Notes under the pieces: model-generated
Seen by the model: only the letters and a program-made list of their open reading frames with translations
Databases searched by the model: none
What the model was told of the DNA's origin: nothing
Shown: positions 1-7,969 of the stretch, in pieces
How the letters are laid out: each line of letters begins with the position of its first letter
Position numbering within the stretch: the first letter of the stretch is position 1
Translations under genes and position numbers: made by a program
Assembly: GCA_030949725.1 (NCBI GenBank)
Contig: JAUZSE010000012.1
Span: 1-40,653, forward strand
DNA from: Sulfurovum sp.
GTDB taxonomy: Bacteria; Campylobacterota; Campylobacteria; Campylobacterales; Sulfurovaceae
Length of the DNA stretch: 40,653 bases
Direction of reading: 5' to 3'

Positions 1-778
1 CGCTGTCTATACGAGCAGCGGTGAGTGTCCCACCCCATAAACATCCCGTATCTAAAGACAATACATCTTCATCTTGATAAAAACCAAGGGTTGACCAGTG
101 TCCAAAGATGATCTTCAAGTCTATATCTTTTCTCTTCTCACATTCAAACCATGGTTTCAGTCCTTTTTCTCTAAGGACATCTGTAGGCGTACCTTTTTGG
201 TCAAAGTCAAGTCTATGGTCTCCATAACAAAAACGCATTCGTGTAAACGTACCTACGATATAACGGTCTATATCGACAAGGCTGGCATCTCGGTTAAAGC
301 GTCTTATGCCATGCTTAAACATTTTTTCTAGCCATGTAGAAGCATATTCTCCTTGTAGTTTTTCTTCAACACTTTTTGCATACATCATCGCCATACCCAA
401 ATCAAACTCTGGAGAGATACCTGCATGTGCCATACAAAAACCAAGTTCATAATCCACATGTAAAAACTTTTGTTTTCTAAGCCAATTTATCAGCTTTTCT
501 GCTTGTGGTGAGTCAAGTATAGGGTCTATGGTTGGATTGGATTTTTTGATACCATAATAGGCTGCAATGAGGGTAATGTCATGATTGCCCAATACTATAT
601 GTACACTCTCTTTTATACTATAAAGGTATTCCAAGGTTTCTAGCGAACCTTCCCCTCTATTTACCAAATCTCCAGCTATCCAGAGTTTGTCCTCTTTTGG
701 ATTAAATTCTATCTTCTCAAGTAGTTCTCGAAAGGATTTATAGCACCCTTGTATATCGCCTATAGCCCAAACTGCCAT
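1..778 (-). CDS. apaH: Diadenosine tetraphosphatase ApaH, copy A, 3' end cut by window edge
   Basis: Symmetrical Ap4A hydrolase of the metallophosphoesterase family, which cleaves Ap4A to two ADP in the cytoplasm. About 259 residues are present. Visible motifs are N-terminal GDIQGC, GDLVNRG, LGNHD, MAHAGI and, near the break, FGHWSTL and LDTGCLWGGTLTA. The order and spacing match E. coli ApaH (about 280 aa), so only about 20 C-terminal residues are missing. The ATG at 776-778 is preceded by AAGGA about 9 nt upstream. It follows prmC, DUF4149 and a tiny ORF on the same strand. The identical copy at 2067-2844 stops at the same codon, so neither copy shows the true C-terminus. Confidence 0.93.
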   Translation of the reverse strand, partial: MAVWAIGDIQGCYKSFRELLEKIEFNPKEDKLWIAGDLVNRGEGSLETLEYLYSIKESVHIVLGNHDITLIAAYYGIKKSNPTIDPILDSPQAEKLINWLRKQKFLHVDYELGFCMAHAGISPEFDLGMAMMYAKSVEEKLQGEYASTWLEKMFKHGIRRFNRDASLVDIDRYIVGTFTRMRFCYGDHRLDFDQKGTPTDVLREKGLKPWFECEKRKDIDLKIIFGHWSTLGFYQDEDVLSLDTGCLWGGTLTAARIDS

Positions 779-816
779 TACAATGATTCCTTGTAACTTT
801 TCATTTTAGCTACTTT

Positions 817-888
817 TTATTTACATGCTTTACGCATGTTTTGTACGATAAGCACTATCAATGCCAAAGCAAAGATTTTAGAATTCAA
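817..888 (-). CDS. Possible 23-residue hydrophobic small protein (copy A)
   Basis: A TTG-initiated ORF lies in the 130-nt gap between the DUF4149 gene and apaH. It encodes 23 residues: N-terminal MNSK, a hydrophobic core (IFALALIVLIV) and a basic tail (RKACK). AAAGG sits 7 nt before the TTG, and the start is 20 nt after the DUF4149 stop, consistent with an operon member. An ACATGC/GCATGT inverted repeat (823-839) overlaps its last codons. I do not recognise a family. It could be chance, since short hydrophobic ORFs are common in AT-rich DNA. Conservation in relatives would decide. Confidence 0.3.
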   Translation of the reverse strand: MNSKIFALALIVLIVQNMRKACK

Positions 889-908
889 TTCTGAACCTTT
901 ATGTGTAT

Positions 909-1295
909 TTAAAAAGCTACAGATTCGGTCATAGCTTCACCTTCTACTTGCATCGCTAGTATATCAGGTATATAATACTGAGAAAACAAAAGTGCAGTAG
1001 CCAATACAAAAAATGTAGCGACTTTAGTCACTGTATCACGCTCAAACTTCTTAAACTTATAGCCCTCATACAGTACAACTACAACGATGAGGACATTCAC
1101 AACATAAGACAAACGTAAAAAGTTCTCTGTCATAATTTGCCCTTCTTGAAACTGGGTCAAAAGTGCAGCACCTATCCAAGCATCGGTATGAAAAGTCACT
1201 GCCGTTACTACTATGCCTGCATACAACATCATCCCAAGTACTGCAGATAAAAACATAAGATAAGCCATCGTTACCATTCTAAAATATTTATTCAT
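909..1295 (-). CDS. DUF4149-type integral membrane protein (intact copy A)
   Basis: A 128-residue protein with about four hydrophobic segments: residues about 8-30 (MAYLMFLSAVLGMMLYAG), 40-50, 62-78 and 90-108. Its size and pattern resemble the small DUF4149 membrane proteins found next to prmC in Campylobacterota. No function is established and I see no catalytic motif. Its start overlaps the end of prmC (ATGA-type, 4 nt), which suggests translational coupling. The second copy at 2975-3361 is frameshifted twice, so this one should be taken as the true sequence. Confidence 0.7.
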   Translation of the reverse strand: MNKYFRMVTMAYLMFLSAVLGMMLYAGIVVTAVTFHTDAWIGAALLTQFQEGQIMTENFLRLSYVVNVLIVVVVLYEGYKFKKFERDTVTKVATFFVLATALLFSQYYIPDILAMQVEGEAMTESVAF

Positions 1296-2066
1296 TGTTT
1301 TCCTTCGTTAAACACAATCACAAACCCGCGGTCAAAGCCTGCTAAGTCTTTGTAGAATTTTATGGATTTTACTCCAACTTCATTAACATAAGCTTGAAGG
1401 GGTTCTTTTTGGTCATATCCCATCTCACAAGCAAGATATTTTATACCTCTCTCTTTCACATCTAAAATGATCTGTTTTAAAAGCTCATCCCCGATTCTTC
1501 CCCCAAACAATGCTTCTTTGGGTTCATAGTCCACTACATTTGATTTGAGTATAAAATCTTCTGCGATATAGGGTGGGTTTGAGACTACAAGCTCCAGTGT
1601 TTCAGTAACTTCATCGATAAGATTAGACTTATGTACTTCTATCTGCTCACTTAGTCCAAAAGTCTCAATGTTTTTTGTGCTACCTTTAAAGGCACATCAC
1701 AAATATCTGTTGCAATCACTTTTAAGAGAGGAAATTTTCGTGCCAAAACCACAGAAATAGCACCAGATCCTACCCCAATCTCAGCAATATGTCTAATATC
1801 TTCCTTTTCTATAATCTCTGCTACTAGGTCTATAAGAATCTCCGTCTCAGGACGGGGGATAAGTACACCTTTCTCAACAAAAAGATAAATATCATAAAAA
1901 CTGGCTTCCCCTACGATGTATTCGTACGGTTCATTTGCTGCTCTTCTTTGTATGAGGGTTTCAAAGCCCTCTACATCCAACACTTCATCTCTATCATGCG
2001 TAATAAGATACATACGGTCTTGTTTCAAGTGATATGCAAGAAGTAGTTCTGCTTCGTATTGTGGGC
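1292..2066 (-). pseudogene. prmC: prmC copy A: 5' truncated at repeat junction and frameshifted
   Basis: This is the part of prmC inside the duplicated unit. It lacks the first ~30 codons, because at 2066/2067 it is joined in frame to the copy B apaH sequence. It also has a frameshift at a T6 run (1671-1676; T7 in copy B), which gives a premature stop near 1651. The remaining C-terminal part, with the NPPY-type catalytic motif, is therefore out of frame. The joint reads as an ApaH-PrmC chimera of about 397 residues, which I regard as an artefact of the duplication. See the intact gene at 3358-4191. Confidence 0.85.
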
Positions 2067-2844
2067 CGCTGTCTATACGAGCAGCGGTGAGTGTCCCACC
2101 CCATAAACATCCCGTATCTAAAGACAATACATCTTCATCTTGATAAAAACCAAGGGTTGACCAGTGTCCAAAGATGATCTTCAAGTCTATATCTTTTCTC
2201 TTCTCACATTCAAACCATGGTTTCAGTCCTTTTTCTCTAAGGACATCTGTAGGCGTACCTTTTTGGTCAAAGTCAAGTCTATGGTCTCCATAACAAAAAC
2301 GCATTCGTGTAAACGTACCTACGATATAACGGTCTATATCGACAAGGCTGGCATCTCGGTTAAAGCGTCTTATGCCATGCTTAAACATTTTTTCTAGCCA
2401 TGTAGAAGCATATTCTCCTTGTAGTTTTTCTTCAACACTTTTTGCATACATCATCGCCATACCCAAATCAAACTCTGGAGAGATACCTGCATGTGCCATA
2501 CAAAAACCAAGTTCATAATCCACATGTAAAAACTTTTGTTTTCTAAGCCAATTTATCAGCTTTTCTGCTTGTGGTGAGTCAAGTATAGGGTCTATGGTTG
2601 GATTGGATTTTTTGATACCATAATAGGCTGCAATGAGGGTAATGTCATGATTGCCCAATACTATATGTACACTCTCTTTTATACTATAAAGGTATTCCAA
2701 GGTTTCTAGCGAACCTTCCCCTCTATTTACCAAATCTCCAGCTATCCAGAGTTTGTCCTCTTTTGGATTAAATTCTATCTTCTCAAGTAGTTCTCGAAAG
2801 GATTTATAGCACCCTTGTATATCGCCTATAGCCCAAACTGCCAT
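2067..2844 (-). CDS. apaH: apaH copy B, 3' truncated and fused in frame to prmC copy A
   Basis: Identical in sequence to 1-778, with the same metallophosphoesterase motifs (GDIQGC, GDLVNRG, GNHD, GHW) and the same ATG and ribosome binding site. After about 259 codons the reading frame crosses the repeat junction and continues into prmC at its PQYEAELLL segment, ending at 1651. The ApaH C-terminus (about 20 residues) is lost. The fusion has no family precedent known to me and depends entirely on whether the duplication is real. Confidence 0.9.
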
Positions 2845-2882
2845 TACAATGATTCCTTGTAACTTTTCATTTTAGCTACTTT

Positions 2883-2954
2883 TTATTTACATGCTTTACG
2901 CATGTTTTGTACGATAAGCACTATCAATGCCAAAGCAAAGATTTTAGAATTCAA
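2883..2954 (-). CDS. Possible 23-residue hydrophobic small protein (copy B)
   Basis: Duplicate of the ORF at 817-888, identical and with the same AAAGG and TTG start. It is listed so the copy is not lost. It adds no independent evidence of coding, because the duplication is too recent (or artefactual) to show selection. Confidence 0.28.
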   Translation of the reverse strand: MNSKIFALALIVLIVQNMRKACK

Positions 2955-2974
2955 TTCTGAACCTTTATGTGTAT

Positions 2975-3361
2975 TTAAAAAGCTACAGATTCGGTCATAG
3001 CTTCACCTTCTACTTGCATCGCTAGTATATCAGGTATATAATACTGAGAAAACAAAAGTGCAGTAGCCAATACAAAAATGTAGCGACTTTAGTCACTGTA
3101 TCACGCTCAAACTTCTTAAACTTATAGCCCTCATACAGTACAACTACAACGATGAGGACATTCACAACATAAGACAAACGTAAAAAGTTCTCTGTCATAA
3201 TTTGCCCTTCTTGAAACTGGGTCAAAAGTGCAGCACCTATCCAAGCATCGGTATGAAAAGTCACTGCCGTTACTACTATGCCTGCATACAACATCATCCC
3301 TAAGTACTGCAGATAAAAACATAAGATAAGCCATCGTTACCATTCTAAAATATTTATTCAT
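2975..3361 (-). CDS. DUF4149-type membrane protein copy B, frameshifted twice
   Basis: Duplicate of 909-1295 with two single-base changes: an extra T at 3301, which shifts the frame after about 20 codons, and loss of one A in the run at 3074-3078. Between the two sites the correct reading resumes only in another frame. The intact copy shows what it should encode. The two lesions do not compensate each other, so as written this gene would not yield the full protein. I interpret both as read errors. Confidence 0.7.
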
Positions 3362-4191
3362 TGTTTTCCTTCGTTAAACACAATCACAAACCCGCGGTCA
3401 AAGCCTGCTAAGTCTTTGTAGAATTTTATGGATTTTACTCCAACTTCATTAACATAAGCTTGAAGGGGTTCTTTTTGGTCATATCCCATCTCACAAGCAA
3501 GATATTTTATACCTCTCTCTTTCACATCTAAAATGATCTGTTTTAAAAGCTCATCCCCGATTCTTCCCCCAAACAATGCTTCTTTGGGTTCATAGTCCAC
3601 TACATTTGATTTGAGTATAAAATCTTCTGCGATATAGGGTGGGTTTGAGACTACAAGCTCCAGTGTTTCAGTAACTTCATCGATAAGATTAGACTTATGT
3701 ACTTCTATCTGCTCACTTAGTCCAAAAGTCTCAATGTTTTTTTGTGCTACCTTTAAAGGCACATCACAAATATCTGTTGCAATCACTTTTAAGAGAGGAA
3801 ATTTTCGTGCCAAAACCACAGAAATAGCACCAGATCCTACCCCAATCTCAGCAATATGTCTAATATCTTCCTTTTCTATAATCTCTGCTACTAGGTCTAT
3901 AAGAATCTCCGTCTCAGGACGGGGGATAAGTACACCTTTCTCAACAAAAAGATAAATATCATAAAAACTGGCTTCCCCTACGATGTATTCGTACGGTTCA
4001 TTTGCTGCTCTTCTTTGTATGAGGGTTTCAAAGCCCTCTACATCCAACACTTCATCTCTATCATGCGTAATAAGATACATACGGTCTTGTTTCAAGTGAT
4101 ATGCAAGAAGTAGTTCTGCTTCGTATTGTGGGCGTTGGCAAGACTCTTTTAGTTCTTTTTTTGCCCATTGTAGGGTTTCTTTTATTGTCAT
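3358..4191 (-). CDS. prmC: Release factor glutamine N5-methyltransferase PrmC (intact)
   Basis: PrmC methylates the Gln of the GGQ motif in release factors RF1 and RF2, using S-adenosylmethionine. From the start chosen here it has 277 residues, the usual length. Motifs: N-terminal helical domain with YEYIVGEASFY, then IPRPETE, the SAM site IGVGSGAI, and the catalytic VVSNPPYI. I prefer the ATG at 4189-4191 (MTIKETLQ) to the upstream ATG at 4221, because the extra ten codons overlap the end of the DUF5615 remnant and do not look like PrmC. Neither start has an ideal ribosome binding site. Its end overlaps the DUF4149 start by 4 nt. Confidence 0.93.
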   Translation of the reverse strand: MTIKETLQWAKKELKESCQRPQYEAELLLAYHLKQDRMYLITHDRDEVLDVEGFETLIQRRAANEPYEYIVGEASFYDIYLFVEKGVLIPRPETEILIDLVAEIIEKEDIRHIAEIGVGSGAISVVLARKFPLLKVIATDICDVPLKVAQKNIETFGLSEQIEVHKSNLIDEVTETLELVVSNPPYIAEDFILKSNVVDYEPKEALFGGRIGDELLKQIILDVKERGIKYLACEMGYDQKEPLQAYVNEVGVKSIKFYKDLAGFDRGFVIVFNEGKQ

Positions 4192-4195
4192 ACCT

Positions 4196-4375
4196 CTATC
4201 CATGTACAACAATACTTTCATATGTCAATTCCACAAATCTATTGTCATCCAGACACAATACAATCTGCTCTAAATTTTTCGCTAACAGTTTTTCTATATC
4301 TAAAGAATCATGACCTTTATAATTTAAAAAGAGTGATATTTTTTTAGGTAGTTGGGCATCTACAAGAAATTTCAT
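4196..4375 (-). pseudogene. DUF5615 PIN-like toxin remnant, internally deleted
   Basis: A 59-residue ORF. Its N-terminus (MKFLVDAQLPKKISLFL, then KGHDSLDIEKL) matches the start of DUF5615 PIN-like proteins. Its C-terminus (NLEQIVLCLDDNRFVELTYE, then SIVVHG) matches their end. Family members are about 110-120 residues, so roughly 50-60 central residues are missing in frame. That section normally carries the second acidic catalytic residues (the VTKDxDF region). It overlaps the stop of the DUF433 gene by 1 nt (TAATG), the classic antitoxin-toxin coupling. Nuclease activity is unlikely. The deletion could be real erosion or a collapsed read, and it is far larger than the other indels here. Confidence 0.75.
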
Positions 4376-4611
4376 TAAGCTGCATTAATCTTATAAATAG
4401 ACTTAACCTGAGAAAGTTTAGAAGCATACTGCAACACAGCTAAAATATCATCATTTACCAAGTCTTCATAATCTTCCAACAACTCACTATGTGACATACC
4501 CGAACCTAAAAGTTCCAGTATCATCTCTACCGGATAACGAAGCCCCCGAATGGTAGGCTTGCCGTGACAAATATCTGTATCTATCGTAATGCGTTTAAGT
4601 AGGTCTTCCAT
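4375..4611 (-). CDS. DUF433 family antitoxin
   Basis: A 78-residue protein with the DUF433 pattern: RITIDTDICHGKPTIRGLRY, then PVEMILELLGSGMS and a DYEDLVNDDILAVLQYASKL tail. DUF433 proteins are helix-turn-helix-type antitoxins, commonly paired with DUF5615 PIN-like toxins. The ATG at 4609-4611 has AAAGGA five bases upstream; an in-frame ATG at 4695 would extend into the M48 gene and is rejected. The gene lies 31 nt after that protease and overlaps the toxin remnant by one base. It probably still autoregulates, but its partner is broken, so it may be a domesticated or relic antitoxin. Confidence 0.88.
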   Translation of the reverse strand: MEDLLKRITIDTDICHGKPTIRGLRYPVEMILELLGSGMSHSELLEDYEDLVNDDILAVLQYASKLSQVKSIYKINAA

Positions 4612-4642
4612 GAGTATCCTTTCTATTATTCTACCTAAAATA

Positions 4643-5916
4643 CTACTCTTTATCCATATAAGCAAAAATCCCATCTCTAGGTAGACCCTTTTCAACTACT
4701 TCTTCACCCACTATAGTATTAGAAGCATCAAATCCTAATTCTTTGAGTCTTTCTAATACAGGGGGATGTGTATAGTAAAAGAAGATGACTAAAGGGTGTG
4801 ACTTTGGGAATGCTTTGTTTTCTGTCACTAGTTTCATCAGTGCAGATACAAGGTTTTCTTTTCCACCCATCTTTGAGCCAAACTCATCTGCTGCATATTC
4901 GTTATGACGGCTTACTGCTGACATGAATGGCGTAAACACAAAGCTTAACAATGGCAGAAGCAACATAAGCATAGCGATTTGAACCCCTGCTTCAGGGATG
5001 ACTCCCATTTGCGTAAAAAGTGCATCTGGTAAGTGTCCAAAAAGATAAAAGGCTATAAAGAGAAGTAACCCCATAAGCCCTATGTTTTTCCAGATGTCTC
5101 CATGGGTGAAGTGTCCTAATTCATGTCCTAATACTGCTAATAATTCTTTGGTATTGAGCTTTTCTATGAGTGTATCAAAAAGTACCACACGTTTAGACTT
5201 GCCTAAGCCTCCGAAAATGCGTTAAGTCTGCCATCTCTTTTAGAGGCATCCATGATAAATATACCATCATTTTTAAGCCCTACTGTCTGCATCATTTTTG
5301 AAATTTGATCTTTAAGTTCTCCCTCTTCTATGGGTGTAAACTTGTTAAAGAGTCCCATAAATGTAGGCATAAGTACATTGGCAAGGACTGCAACCGTAAA
5401 TATGGAAACAAATCCCCAAAGCCACCATGCTTCAAAGCTAGTGATAATCCATGCCAAAAGTGCAAAAATAGCCCCACCAATGACTACAAACAAGGCTGTT
5501 GATTTGAGCGTATCGAGTATGTACATCTTGATTGTCATTTTGTTAAAACCAAAATCTTCATCTATCTTAAACTTTTGGTAAAGTTCAAAGGGTAACCCTA
5601 TGATATAGTTCACAGCAATAAAGCCAAACAAGAAAAGTACCGCTTGCATAATAGCACTGTCTATCTGTACCAAAGTAGACAACCAAGCAAACCCTGCAAA
5701 TACCCAGAAGATAAATACCAGATAATCAACAAAAGTACTCACAAGCCCCAGTTTACCATTTGCCACGGCATAATTGCCTGCTACGAGGTATTTCTCAGCA
5801 GACATAAGTACGGGTGTTTTTCTTTTTTCTTCGTTAATATAACCTATTTGCATAATACTTATATATATTTTAATAAAAGTATACAGTGAGTATAAAATAA
5901 TAATCATTTCTAACAT
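4643..5916 (-). CDS. M48 family zinc metalloprotease (CAAX-protease-like), frameshifted
   Basis: Membrane-embedded Ste24/HtpX-type zinc peptidase, about 424 residues when rejoined. The N-terminal part (5203-5916) has several membrane segments. The C-terminal part carries the zinc site LGHELGHFTHGD and the downstream ligand region NEYAADEFGSKM. The parts are in different frames: at 5214-5217 a T4 run on the coding strand should be T5, restoring RLNAFFGGLGKSKRVVLFD. The ATG at 5914-5916 (MLEM) has AAGG six bases upstream. It is expected to degrade membrane proteins. I see no prenylated substrate nearby, and family membership alone does not show CAAX activity. Confidence 0.88.
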
Positions 5917-5980
5917 CGTCATCCTTGTGTATTTATGCTTGAAATATATCTAATCAAGCCTTAAAAACTACTCATTTTGC

Positions 5981-5986
5981 TATAAT
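5981..5986 (+). promoter_or_regulatory. Extended -10 promoter for the uup-like gene
   Basis: TTTTGCTATAATTGC is an extended -10 box, 28 nt before the ATG at 6014. No clear -35 is visible, which is normal in Campylobacterota. The upstream stretch is AT-rich and also carries the start of the divergent M48 gene. Confidence 0.65.
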
Positions 5987-6013
5987 TGCAACAATTATTT
6001 CCAAGGATCCTAT

Positions 6014-7966
6014 ATGGCACTCGTTGACCTCTTTAACATCAAAAAACAATATGACATTAAATTATTACTCGATGATGTTGACTTTCATTTAAATGAGGGT
6101 GAACGCATCGCTATAGTGGGGCAAAATGGCTGTGGTAAATCCACCCTTATGAAGATAGCCCTAGGAAGTGAAGAACCCACAGAGGGTAAACGTGTGGTCA
6201 ATTCAAACCTACATATAGAAATGCTTGCACAACAACCTCGTTTTGATGCAACACTTAGCGTAAGAGGTGCTATCTTAAATGAATTAGCCGAACTCAAAAC
6301 TGCACAAGAAGAACATGCCTCACTTAGCCTTGAAGTAGCCAATGATTTTGAAAACAAAGAGTTGTTAACAAAACTAGAAAATATCAGTGCATTTTTAGAC
6401 CATCATAATGCTTGGAACCTAGACGACAAGATAGAACGTATTTTGCAAGAGTTCAAACTTAAAGAGTATGAAAATCGTTTGGTCATCTCTCTTTCGGGGG
6501 GAGAACAACGCCGTGTTGCACTAGCTTCACTGGTACTCAAAAAGCCTGATGTATTACTGCTTGATGAGCCTACCAACCACCTTGATGTGTATATGGTAGA
6601 ATTTTTAGAAGAGATACTACTCAAAGAAAAGTTTACACTGCTGTTTATTTCTCATGATAGGCATTTTATAGATACCATAGCCACACGCGTCATAGAAGTA
6701 GAAAATCAAGGTTTAGTCTCTTACGTAGGTGGATACCGTGATTACCTTGTGTTAAAAGAAGAACGTATGAAGTCTTTGGCAAAAACCCACGGCACACTAC
6801 TCAAAATGCTTAAACGTGAAGAAGAATGGTTAGGTAAAAGTGTACGTGCTAGAGAAAAACGTAACCAAGGGCGTAAAGCCAGGGTTTTTGATTTGAGAGA
6901 ACAGGCAAAAAAGAACCCTACCCTCATACGTAAGATGCAAGTAGAACTAGAACGTGAGAAAAAAAGTTGGAGAGGAGAAAAGGGTCTAAGCAAACGTAAA
7001 ATGCTTTTTGATCTAGAACATCTCAACTATTCTATAGCAAATAAACTACTCATAGAAGACTTTACCACACGCATACTTCAGCGTGATAAACTGGCGATAG
7101 TGGGCATAAATGGTGCAGGTAAATCTACCTTACTCAAACTTCTACTAGGAAGATTAAAGGCAGATGGAGGACTCATAAGCAAAGGAGATTTTAGCATAGG
7201 CTACTTCGACCAACACAGAGAAATGCTTAGCGATACACAAACACTCATAGAAACTTTTTGTCCCGATGGTGGTGACCATGTGGATGTTCAAGGCAAGCAT
7301 ATGCATGTCTATGCTTACTTAAAAACATTCCTTTTCCCTGCAGAGTATATGACTAAAAAAGTAGGACAACTCTCAGGAGGAGAAAAAAACCGTGTGGCAC
7401 TAGCCTTACTCTTTACCAAAAATGTAGAGTGTCTTATACTCGATGAACCTACCAATGATTTAGACATACAAACCATTACCATCTTAGAAGACAAACTTAT
7501 CGCCTTTCAAGGTGCCTTACTCTTTGTCTCTCATGACCGATACTTTATAGACAAGATAGCTTCAAAACTCATCGTATTTAAAGGTGAAGGCATCGTAGAA
7601 GAGTCTTACCAAACCTACACAGAGTATCTTGATATAGAAAAAGAAATGAAAGAACTTTCTTCTTTGGAAAAAGAGTTTAAAGTAGTAGAAAAAGAAGAAA
7701 CAAATGCAACAAGTAAAAAACAAACAAAACTTAGCTACAAACAACAACAAGCCTACGATAACCTACCCGATGAGATAGAAGCACTGGAAAATAAAATTTC
7801 AGAAATAAACACCTGCCTCTATGACCCAAAATGCTATGAAGAAAAAGGTCTCACCACCCTCACTGAAGAATTAGCCCTCATTGAAGTGGAATATGAAGAA
7901 AAAACAGATGCGTATTTGGAGGTTTTAGAGGTTTTTGAAGGGCTGGAACAACGTGGTGAGAATTGA
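6014..7966 (+). CDS. uup: ABC-F family ATPase, Uup-like
   Basis: Soluble protein of 650 residues with two ABC ATPase domains and no membrane segments, so it is an ABC-F ribosome-associated factor rather than a transporter. Domain 1: Walker A GQNGCGKST (residues 36-44), signature LSGGEQRR, Walker B VLLLDEPTNHLD. A basic linker follows (ARE-KRNQGRKAR). Domain 2: GINGAGKST, LSGGEKNR, CLILDEPTNDLD. A charged coiled-coil tail (about 570-650) is typical of Uup rather than EttA. Uup proteins act on ribosomes and on tolerance of branched DNA. Convergent with the LysM/3D gene, with only 3 nt between stops. Confidence 0.9.
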   Translation: MALVDLFNIKKQYDIKLLLDDVDFHLNEGERIAIVGQNGCGKSTLMKIALGSEEPTEGKRVVNSNLHIEMLAQQPRFDATLSVRGAILNELAELKTAQEEHASLSLEVANDFENKELLTKLENISAFLDHHNAWNLDDKIERILQEFKLKEYENRLVISLSGGEQRRVALASLVLKKPDVLLLDEPTNHLDVYMVEFLEEILLKEKFTLLFISHDRHFIDTIATRVIEVENQGLVSYVGGYRDYLVLKEERMKSLAKTHGTLLKMLKREEEWLGKSVRAREKRNQGRKARVFDLREQAKKNPTLIRKMQVELEREKKSWRGEKGLSKRKMLFDLEHLNYSIANKLLIEDFTTRILQRDKLAIVGINGAGKSTLLKLLLGRLKADGGLISKGDFSIGYFDQHREMLSDTQTLIETFCPDGGDHVDVQGKHMHVYAYLKTFLFPAEYMTKKVGQLSGGEKNRVALALLFTKNVECLILDEPTNDLDIQTITILEDKLIAFQGALLFVSHDRYFIDKIASKLIVFKGEGIVEESYQTYTEYLDIEKEMKELSSLEKEFKVVEKEETNATSKKQTKLSYKQQQAYDNLPDEIEALENKISEINTCLYDPKCYEEKGLTTLTEELALIEVEYEEKTDAYLEVLEVFEGLEQRGEN

Positions 7967-7969
7967 CAG

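Larger units (their letters stand above)
1..2066. repeat. Direct tandem duplication, copy A
   Basis: Base 1 aligns with base 2067 and the match runs to base 2066, which aligns with 4133. I found only three differences, all single-base indels: A6 at 1008-1013 against A5 at 3074-3078, an extra T at 3301 in copy B, and T6 at 1671-1676 against T7 at 3737-3743. The window begins exactly at the first base of the repeat unit, as expected if this is the end of a contig. A real recent tandem duplication is possible, but the indel-only differences favour an assembly artefact. Confidence 0.95.
2067..4133. repeat. Direct tandem duplication, copy B
   Basis: This is the second copy of the unit at 1-2066. 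It ends after the shared GTGGGC, where copy B continues into the true 5' part of prmC while copy A jumps to the next unit. I see no insertion sequence, inverted repeat or notable microhomology at the junction (2066/2067). prmC is intact only in this copy and the DUF4149 gene only in the other, so combining the two gives a fully intact gene set. Confidence 0.95.

Noticed and set aside
98..331. Identical 77-codon plus-strand ORFs at 98-331 and 2164-2397
   Set aside because: They lie antisense to apaH in both copies; only the duplication makes them look repeated.
823..839. ACATGC/GCATGT hairpin near 830 as a terminator
   Set aside because: Six-base stem without a T run on the minus strand, and it lies inside an operon.
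4192..4221. Start of prmC at 4221
   Set aside because: The extra ten codons overlap the DUF5615 remnant and do not resemble PrmC; the ATG at 4191 gives the usual length.
4375..4695. 106-codon start for the DUF433 protein
   Set aside because: The extension is antitoxin-unlike, overlaps the protease end and has no ribosome site, whereas 4611 does.
7967..7969. Terminator between uup and the LysM/3D gene
   Set aside because: Only 3 nt separate the stops and no hairpin is visible.
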